Source: Clostridia bacterium (GTDB lineage: Bacteria; Bacillota; Clostridia; Oscillospirales; Acutalibacteraceae). From it: a stretch of DNA of 64,000 bases. Shown piece by piece: positions 59,223-64,000 of this stretch (position 1 is the first letter of the stretch; each line of letters begins with the position of its first letter). A program made the position numbers and the translations under genes. Under the pieces are notes generated by a model. It saw only the letters and a program-made list of their open reading frames with translations, was not told the DNA's origin and did not search any database. The stretch covers positions 1-64,000 of the forward strand of contig JAFTWE010000043.1 in assembly GCA_017465465.1 (NCBI GenBank). The letters run 5' to 3'.

Positions 59223-59450
59223 TTAAAGCTTCTTACGAATAAAGTATGAGATTATCATTACCGCTAAACAGCCTAATCCAATTAAGTAAAACTGATTATA
59301 AGTTAAACTAAAATTAAATGCTTCCATAAGATTATCAACAAATATCGGACCTATTAGTTCTTCCAAAACACCTATCACACCGAAAATTGCCACACCAATA
59401 AAAGATAATATGTTTATTAACAAAAGAAAACCCTTAGCAAAATCTTTCAT
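59223..59450 (-). CDS. Small two-span membrane protein
   Basis: 75 residues, not recognised. Two hydrophobic segments (FLLLINILSFIGVAIFGVIG; FYLIGLGCLAVMIISYFI) and a basic end RKKL. GGGGGT precedes the ATG at an acceptable distance. Stands alone next to the hairpin array; could be a small hypothetical or an effector-like peptide. Confidence 0.6.
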   Translation of the reverse strand: MKDFAKGFLLLINILSFIGVAIFGVIGVLEELIGPIFVDNLMEAFNFSLTYNQFYLIGLGCLAVMIISYFIRKKL

Positions 59451-59566
59451 TTGAAGGTGTACCCCCTGTCTATGTCTTTATACACTCATTATAAACACCG
59501 CATTTACAGTTGTCAATATTTTACAATGCTTTCAGAACAACTCGCAGGTTGTTACTACTAACTATT

Positions 59567-59709
59567 AAACCCAATGGGTTTAGTGATATTCTATTCGCCA
59601 ATAACTTGCGAAGCAAATAACACTTGGCTGAAAGCCAAATATCACTGCGAAGCAATATCACTCGCCATATGGCGAATAAAACTGCCGAGTGTCCTTACGA
59701 ACACTCGGC
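59567..59709 (+). repeat. Ordered hairpin array, copy 1
   Basis: A run of short palindromes separated by nearly constant 9-mers. In order: AAACCC-AAT-GGGTTT; AGTGATATT; junction CTATTCGCCAATAAC; TTGC-GAA-GCAA; AATAACACT; TTGGCT-GAA-AGCCAA; ATATCACT; TGC-GAA-GCA; ATATCACT; CGCCATATGGCG; AATAAAACT; then GCCGAGTGT-N8-ACACTCGGC with loop CCTTACGA. Noncoding, immediately downstream of the BspA-like gene. Confidence 0.85.
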
Positions 59710-59726
59710 TAAGCACCCTGCGTTTG

Positions 59727-62360
59727 TTATTTTTCTGCTACGATTGTGAGGGTATTGTCGATATCCTCCCAGCCGTCTGCTGTTTTAATGCGGAAAGTTA
59801 CTGTATTTTCACCAACATTATACATCTTTGCTCTGACATTGAAGACTGTAGATTCTTCGCCCACTTCGGGGTTATTAAAGGTTGCAGTTACTTTGCCGTT
59901 AACTACGGTCTGCACCTTTACAACATCCAGGCCTGTTTCAACTCTGATTGAGCAGAACTCATAAAGCTTATGAGATTCACATTCTTCGTGAGAGATTGAA
60001 TATATATCCTTACGGTCTCTTGAAAGCTCAAAATCAAATGTAAGGCTGGATTCAAGCGGTTCCCACTCTGAGCCGTATTTTGCGTGAATGTAATATGTGT
60101 TTTCCTGTATGGTTGAATGAACAGTCCATACTTCGTAAGCAATTTCGCGAGACAAATCACCAACAACATTGCCGTCAGCGTCATAGCTTACAATATCAGC
60201 CATAGCTCTTGTATAAGTTGCAGTGAAAAATGTGTTTTCTTTTACAACAAACTGAATTTTATCAGCTCTGCCGTCAACCTTAAATGTAAAGTCAGTGCCA
60301 ACATAAGCAGTTTTCGGATAGTCAACAGAAAGCACCTTAGAGGCTGCTTTTGCCTTGTAATCAAATGTATTTGATTCTTTGACTGTTCCGTTTGCAAATG
60401 TAGCTACACAATAATATATGCCGTCCTCAGTTGCAGTAAGCTCGGCTGCTGACTGACCTTCCACAAAAGATACTTCAGATTCAGATTTATAAACTCTGAT
60501 ATTTACGGGCTCATCGGCTACTGCATAGACTACATAAACACCTGACTCAGGTACTGTAACTTCAGCTTTACCGTCAGCATCAGGCGCAGCACTATACGAA
60601 GCACTGTCATAAAGCCAATCACTTACACCTACTTCAAAAGCAGTGCCGTCAACCTCAAAAAAGAGTTTATCATGCGCGTTGAGTGTTACAAAGAAATAAC
60701 AATAATTATAGTATTCCGGGCAACCGCTCCAACCTGATTCAGGGTCGTAAGCACCGTATATGCCTGACTCGGTGCTGTCGTAAGTATAAGGGTCAGCATT
60801 TTCATCGGTAAATTCAACAGGAGCTGTGTCTGAATAACCGATTTTGCACCATTCGTAGGTTGCACCCTCGCTGTTAGAGAGCTCAACATAAGGCTCATCG
60901 GTTGTTGGCTGATGAGTAATGCAGTCAGTCATTGCAAGAGTGGCACTGAATGTAGCATCATTGTCATAACTGCTGAAAAAGAAGTAGTATGTTTCACCTG
61001 CAACTGCCTCAAAGGTGCCGTCAAAGAGCAAGCTTGAGTCAGTATCATCAAGGTATGCTATCTGAGTGAGATTTGAATCATAAACAGTTACTACGGAATC
61101 ATCAGCATTGCTCAATGCTGCAGAATATAAGCGATATTCACCGGAAATGGTGGGAACAAATTGATAGTAAATTCCGATATGAGCTTCTTCAAGGTAATAT
61201 GTAATTGTGTCTCCTACCTTCATTTCAGGGTACGGAACCTCACAACCGCACAAATCACAAATGCCGTCTAAATCATTGTGGATATGAGAACAAATTTCAC
61301 CACAAGTCCCGCAAACACCGTTAACCATATCGTGACCTGTGGCAGGAATAACTACACCTGAAACAAATTCTTCACATTCTTCACAGAAATAACCGCCGCT
61401 TTCACTGCCGTCTTTCAAACAAGTGGGCTCACTGCCCTCGGATTTAAAATCATCCTCAGAAATATAATGCACGGTTGCATTTGTTAAAAGATCATTATCA
61501 GCTGAGCTGATATCTGTGGCTTCGAACTGTTCCTGAGTGCCGAGGTAATGAACATGAGTAAGCTTAGTGTTATAAAAAGCATAATTACCGACCGACTTAA
61601 CATTTGAGCCAAAGACTACGTTTTCAAGCCCTGAGTTCATAAAGCAGCCTGAACCGATTGAAGTTACAGATTCAGGAATCAGGATTCTCTTGAGTTCATC
61701 ACAGGCAAAAAAGCAGTTTGAAGGAAGCTCGGTTATTCCGTTTCCGAAAGAAAAATATTCAATGCACGCGCCATAGAAAACACCTTCATTTAAAAGTTTA
61801 ACTGTATCAGGAACGATAAGATTTTTAATAACCGTGTTACCTTTAAACGCCTCCTCACATATTTCGGTAACTGAAGCAGGGATTGTAAATGTATCGCCCG
61901 CTTTTGCAGAGGGATAGTAGATGAGCTTTGTTTTGTCAATATTATAGAGAATTCCTAATTCCGAAGTAAAATACTCATTATCAGGGGAAACAGTTATTAC
62001 CTCAAGGCTCTCACAAACAAAAACATCACTATCTTCGATTGACTCAACAGTTGAAGGAATTGAGATTGTTTTGATGCTGTTGAGTTGATAGAAAGCAGTG
62101 TCAATAATATCGGTTACACCTTCAGCAATAACAACGGAGTAAACTTCGTCATTATAATCGAACCAGGGCAAGTCATACCAATATTCGCCGGCTCCCATAG
62201 AGCCTGAACCGCTGATGGTGAGAACACCGTCAGAGTCGATAGACCAGCTTACGGTATCGGTAAGCTGACCGGAATGAACAACATCAGCCGCAAAAACGAA
62301 CGGCGTTGATGACAAAATCATCACAACCGCCAGAGCAACGGCTAATAATCTTTTTTTCAT
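59727..62360 (-). CDS. BspA-like leucine-rich-repeat surface protein
   Basis: 877 residues. Signal peptide (KKRLLAVALAVVMILSSTPF...FAA), a short beta segment (VSWSIDSDGVLTISGSGSMG), then LRR_5 repeats to about residue 295 (YSVVIAEGVTDIIDTAFYQL; IKTISIPSTVESIEDSDVF; RILIPESVTSIGSGCFMNSG). A Cys-rich linker follows (YFCEECEEFV; GVCGTCGEICSH; ICDLCGCEVP) and further beta-sandwich domains (YYQFVPTISGEYRLYSA; FNNPEVGEESTVFNVRAKM). No LPxTG or membrane tail. ATG 62360 chosen with AAAGGAGG. An extracellular adhesin-like role is inferred. Flanked on both sides by hairpin arrays in opposite orientation. Confidence 0.87.
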   Translation of the reverse strand: MKKRLLAVALAVVMILSSTPFVFAADVVHSGQLTDTVSWSIDSDGVLTISGSGSMGAGEYWYDLPWFDYNDEVYSVVIAEGVTDIIDTAFYQLNSIKTISIPSTVESIEDSDVFVCESLEVITVSPDNEYFTSELGILYNIDKTKLIYYPSAKAGDTFTIPASVTEICEEAFKGNTVIKNLIVPDTVKLLNEGVFYGACIEYFSFGNGITELPSNCFFACDELKRILIPESVTSIGSGCFMNSGLENVVFGSNVKSVGNYAFYNTKLTHVHYLGTQEQFEATDISSADNDLLTNATVHYISEDDFKSEGSEPTCLKDGSESGGYFCEECEEFVSGVVIPATGHDMVNGVCGTCGEICSHIHNDLDGICDLCGCEVPYPEMKVGDTITYYLEEAHIGIYYQFVPTISGEYRLYSAALSNADDSVVTVYDSNLTQIAYLDDTDSSLLFDGTFEAVAGETYYFFFSSYDNDATFSATLAMTDCITHQPTTDEPYVELSNSEGATYEWCKIGYSDTAPVEFTDENADPYTYDSTESGIYGAYDPESGWSGCPEYYNYCYFFVTLNAHDKLFFEVDGTAFEVGVSDWLYDSASYSAAPDADGKAEVTVPESGVYVVYAVADEPVNIRVYKSESEVSFVEGQSAAELTATEDGIYYCVATFANGTVKESNTFDYKAKAASKVLSVDYPKTAYVGTDFTFKVDGRADKIQFVVKENTFFTATYTRAMADIVSYDADGNVVGDLSREIAYEVWTVHSTIQENTYYIHAKYGSEWEPLESSLTFDFELSRDRKDIYSISHEECESHKLYEFCSIRVETGLDVVKVQTVVNGKVTATFNNPEVGEESTVFNVRAKMYNVGENTVTFRIKTADGWEDIDNTLTIVAEK

Positions 62361-62426
62361 TATAAAACCTCCTTTAAAACATCTGCAAATTTCACAGATA
62401 TTCCTTGACAAAATTCTATCAAACAC

Positions 62427-62521
62427 AAACCGACAAAGTCAATAGGTTTATTGATTTTTCTTGTAAAAATTCAATACTGATTTTTATATATTTTAACGAA
62501 CAACAAAATAGGCAGGATATA
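62427..62521. other. AT-rich upstream region of the BspA-like gene
   Basis: Between the gene and the second hairpin array. I see no gene; the minus-strand promoter of the surface protein should lie here (TTGTCAAGG near 62405-62410 and AT-rich blocks), but no convincing hexamer pair stands out. Confidence 0.4.
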
Positions 62522-62699
62522 GGCGTTGTACCCGTAAGGATACAACGCCAGTTTTATTCGCCATACGGCGAGTTGTATTGCTTCGCAGTTTTATTGTGCT
62601 TTGCACAGTGTTATTTGCTTCGCAAGTTTTGTGGCGAACAAAATAACACTATTGTCACAAGACAATAATATCACTCTGCCGTAAGGCAGAATATCACTT
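62522..62699 (-). repeat. Ordered hairpin array, copy 2 (inverted relative to copy 1)
   Basis: Read in reverse: CTGCC-TTAC-GGCAG; AGTGATATT; ATTGTC-TTGT-GACAAT; AGTGTTATT; junction TTGTTCGCCACAAAAC; TTGC-GAA-GCAA; ATAACACT; GTGC-AAA-GCAC; AATAAAACT; GC-GAA-GC; AATACAACT; CGCCGTATGGCG; AATAAAACT; GGCGTTGTA-N10-TACAACGCC. Same element order as copy 1 with different stems. Confidence 0.85.
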
Positions 62700-62758
62700 A
62701 ACTGTCCGAAGAATAAATGCGCACTTACTCACCACTATAGGTGTAAGTGTAAAAAACG
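62700..62758. other. Hairpin-bearing spacer
   Basis: Contains CACTTAC-tCACC...GGTG-TAAGTG (about 62722-62749), an imperfect stem, before the stronger terminator. Confidence 0.4.
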
Positions 62759-62796
62759 AGAGGTAACACAGTTTTATCTGTATTACCTCTTTTTTG
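62759..62796. terminator. Strong bidirectional terminator
   Basis: AGAGGTAA-c-ACAG, loop, CTGT-a-TTACCTCT with TTTTTT on the plus side and GTTTTTTAC on the minus side. It can end murE transcripts, but lies 165 bp past murE. Confidence 0.8.
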
Positions 62797-62961
62797 GTCT
62801 CGTATCATAACAAGTAGGGAAAATGAATATCATAATTTTTTCACTTTAGGATAACCCGAAAACCTCAACCATACTCATAACTAACTGCAGCCTGGGCTAC
62901 AATTAGGTGTGCAATAATAAAATCTTAAAACTATCCTTAAAAGCACGACTCATACCCTGCC
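62797..62961. other. Noncoding region between murE and its terminator
   Basis: About 165 bp without a plausible gene. In the minus direction TTAAGGATAG near the murE stop can pair with TTATCCTAAA some 85 bases later, and GCCCAGGCTGC lies between. It could be a 3'-UTR structure or a small RNA ending at the strong terminator; not recognised as a known RNA family. Confidence 0.4.
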
Positions 62962-64000
62962 CTATTTTTTCAGGTAGTTTCTCACGATTTTGCGTTCATC
63001 GTAGGGATGCTTATTTTCACCGATAATCTGATACGTTTCGTGCCCTTTGCCGCAAAGAACGATTGTGTCATTTTCCTTTGCATTTTTCAAAGCAAATTCT
63101 ATTGCATAGGTTCTGTCAGGTATAACGGCACAAGGCGTAGAGATATTTTTAATTCCCGGAAGTATGTCCTCGATAATTTCATTGGGATTTTCGGTTCTGG
63201 GATTATCGGTGGTAATAATCACATAATCAGCATTTTCTGCCGCCGCCTTTGCCATCAGGGGGCGTTTTGATTTATCGCGGTTTCCTCCGCAACCAAAGAG
63301 CGCAACTACCCTGCCCTTTGAAACAGCTTTAACTGTGGAAAGAATGTTTTCCATAGCATCGGGAGTATGTGCATAGTCGATTATTACAGTATAGGGTGTA
63401 TCGGTTTCAAGCACCTCTGCCCTGCCCGGAACTCCGCTCATCTTGCTCAAGGCTTTTGCACAATCTTCCAACGAAATTCCCATTGCATTGCAACAAGCCA
63501 CGGCACCAATGGAGTTATACACCGTAAATTCACCCGGAATCGGAATTTTAAAGCTTACATTGCCAAGAGTATATTCACAGCCGTCTTTTTCAAGCTTTAC
63601 ATCGTGAGCATAGAAATCTGCATTTTCTGTTTTGGCAGAAAAGAACTGCGCTCTGCCCTTAACAAACCCAAAAATAAGCTGACCGTTTTTATCATCTGCA
63701 TTTATAAGCGACAATTTACTCTGAGCAAACAGCTTACCCTTTGAAGTACAGTAGTTTTCCATAGTTTTATGATAATCAAGGTGGTCGGTGGTTAGATTGG
63801 TAAAAACAGCGCAGTCAAATTCAATTCCGTGGCAACGCTCCTGAGCCAGAGCCTGAGAAGAAACCTCCATAACACAGTATTCACACCCCTGAGATTGCAT
63901 TGAATAAAACATTCGGTGAAGCTGTTGAGGCTCGGGAGTAGTGAGAACGGAGTCAGAAATTTTTTCTTTGCCGCTTGAATAAGCAACTGTTCCGATAAGC
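62962..64000 (-). CDS. murE: UDP-N-acetylmuramoyl-tripeptide synthetase MurE, 5'-truncated
   Basis: The last 346 or so residues are in the window; the frame is open to the edge, so the gene starts beyond 64000. It adds the third residue to UDP-MurNAc-L-Ala-D-Glu. Visible: VLTTPEPQQLHRMFY, VMEVSSQALAQERC, FTNLTTDHLDYHKTMENYC, VIIDYAHTPDAMEN, LFGCGGNRDKSKRP and DNPRTENP. The DNPR motif is the known marker for meso-diaminopimelate (rather than lysine) use, so this cell wall is probably DAP-type. Stop at 62962. Confidence 0.95.
   Translation of the reverse strand, partial: LIGTVAYSSGKEKISDSVLTTPEPQQLHRMFYSMQSQGCEYCVMEVSSQALAQERCHGIEFDCAVFTNLTTDHLDYHKTMENYCTSKGKLFAQSKLSLINADDKNGQLIFGFVKGRAQFFSAKTENADFYAHDVKLEKDGCEYTLGNVSFKIPIPGEFTVYNSIGAVACCNAMGISLEDCAKALSKMSGVPGRAEVLETDTPYTVIIDYAHTPDAMENILSTVKAVSKGRVVALFGCGGNRDKSKRPLMAKAAAENADYVIITTDNPRTENPNEIIEDILPGIKNISTPCAVIPDRTYAIEFALKNAKENDTIVLCGKGHETYQIIGENKHPYDERKIVRNYLKK

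Noticed and set aside
59567-59709. CRISPR array
   Set aside because: Repeated unit is a 9-mer between different short palindromes; no constant 25-40 bp repeat, no unique spacers and no cas genes.

Overview
The window looks like chromosome of a low-GC, Gram-positive, obligately fermentative Clostridia, most likely a gut Oscillospiraceae/Ruminococcus-type organism. This is inferred from gene content: ClpE-type unfoldase, an energising ECF module, DUF5711, a PocR-AraC regulator, YhaM, dockerin- and cohesin-like secreted proteins, a BspA-like surface protein, GTG/TTG starts, strong AGGAGG-type ribosome binding sites and a MurE with the meso-diaminopimelate motif DNPR. No taxonomic search was possible. 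Most genes are on the minus strand.

Layout. 1-141 is the 3' end of an IS3-family element. 162-1790: ybaK-like and iron alcohol dehydrogenase pair. 1889-7474: purine salvage/uptake operon xpt-bmp-nupO-nupP-nupQ with its own promoter, an internal hairpin and a terminator. 7563-9233 and 10597-11370: secreted dockerin-like and cohesin-like/Ig-like proteins, separated by a DAHP synthase. 11418-14366: prmA, DUF2804 and yhaM. 14435-17392: PocR-AraC regulator divergent from a ROK kinase-nagA pair (amino sugar use). 17428-18798: citrate synthase. Then tRNA-Val, two methyltransferases, and an ECF sigma factor/membrane partner/secreted protein operon (21023-22993). 23081-24015: a four-helix-bundle gene next to tRNA genes Gly-Arg-His-Gln.

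24119-36481 reads as one very long co-directional run: ruvC-ruvA-ruvB-glmM-rRNA methyltransferase-ecfA1-ecfA2-ecfT-truA-DUF5711-cvpA-pgsA-clpE. Between it and der lies a self-contained accessory island (36541-39153): an XRE regulator divergent from six small genes, including a JAMM metallopeptidase, a Cys-rich peptide, a Sel1-type protein, a protein made of 14-residue repeats, and two membrane proteins. A palindrome overlaps the promoter of the six-gene arm. This is the best candidate for an undescribed system.

39158-44598: der, a DUF512/radical-SAM-type protein, rpmF, yceD, a P-loop protein and pgi. 44699-45850: D-Ala-D-Ala carboxypeptidase whose ribosome binding site sits in a predicted hairpin. 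45906-47625: an orphan membrane protein bracketed by perfect 16-bp inverted repeats. 47690-53739: mutarotase, HAD phosphatase, mfd, acyltransferase. 53789-54937: FucO-type lactaldehyde reductase with a palindrome in its promoter spacer. 55040-58361: TPM/zinc-ribbon/SPFH triad resembling the Bacillus ydjGHI set. 58475-59450: cyclophilin and a small membrane protein. 59567-62699: a BspA-like surface protein flanked by two inverted copies of an ordered array of small hairpins that keep their order while several stems change on both sides. 62962-64000: 5'-truncated murE.
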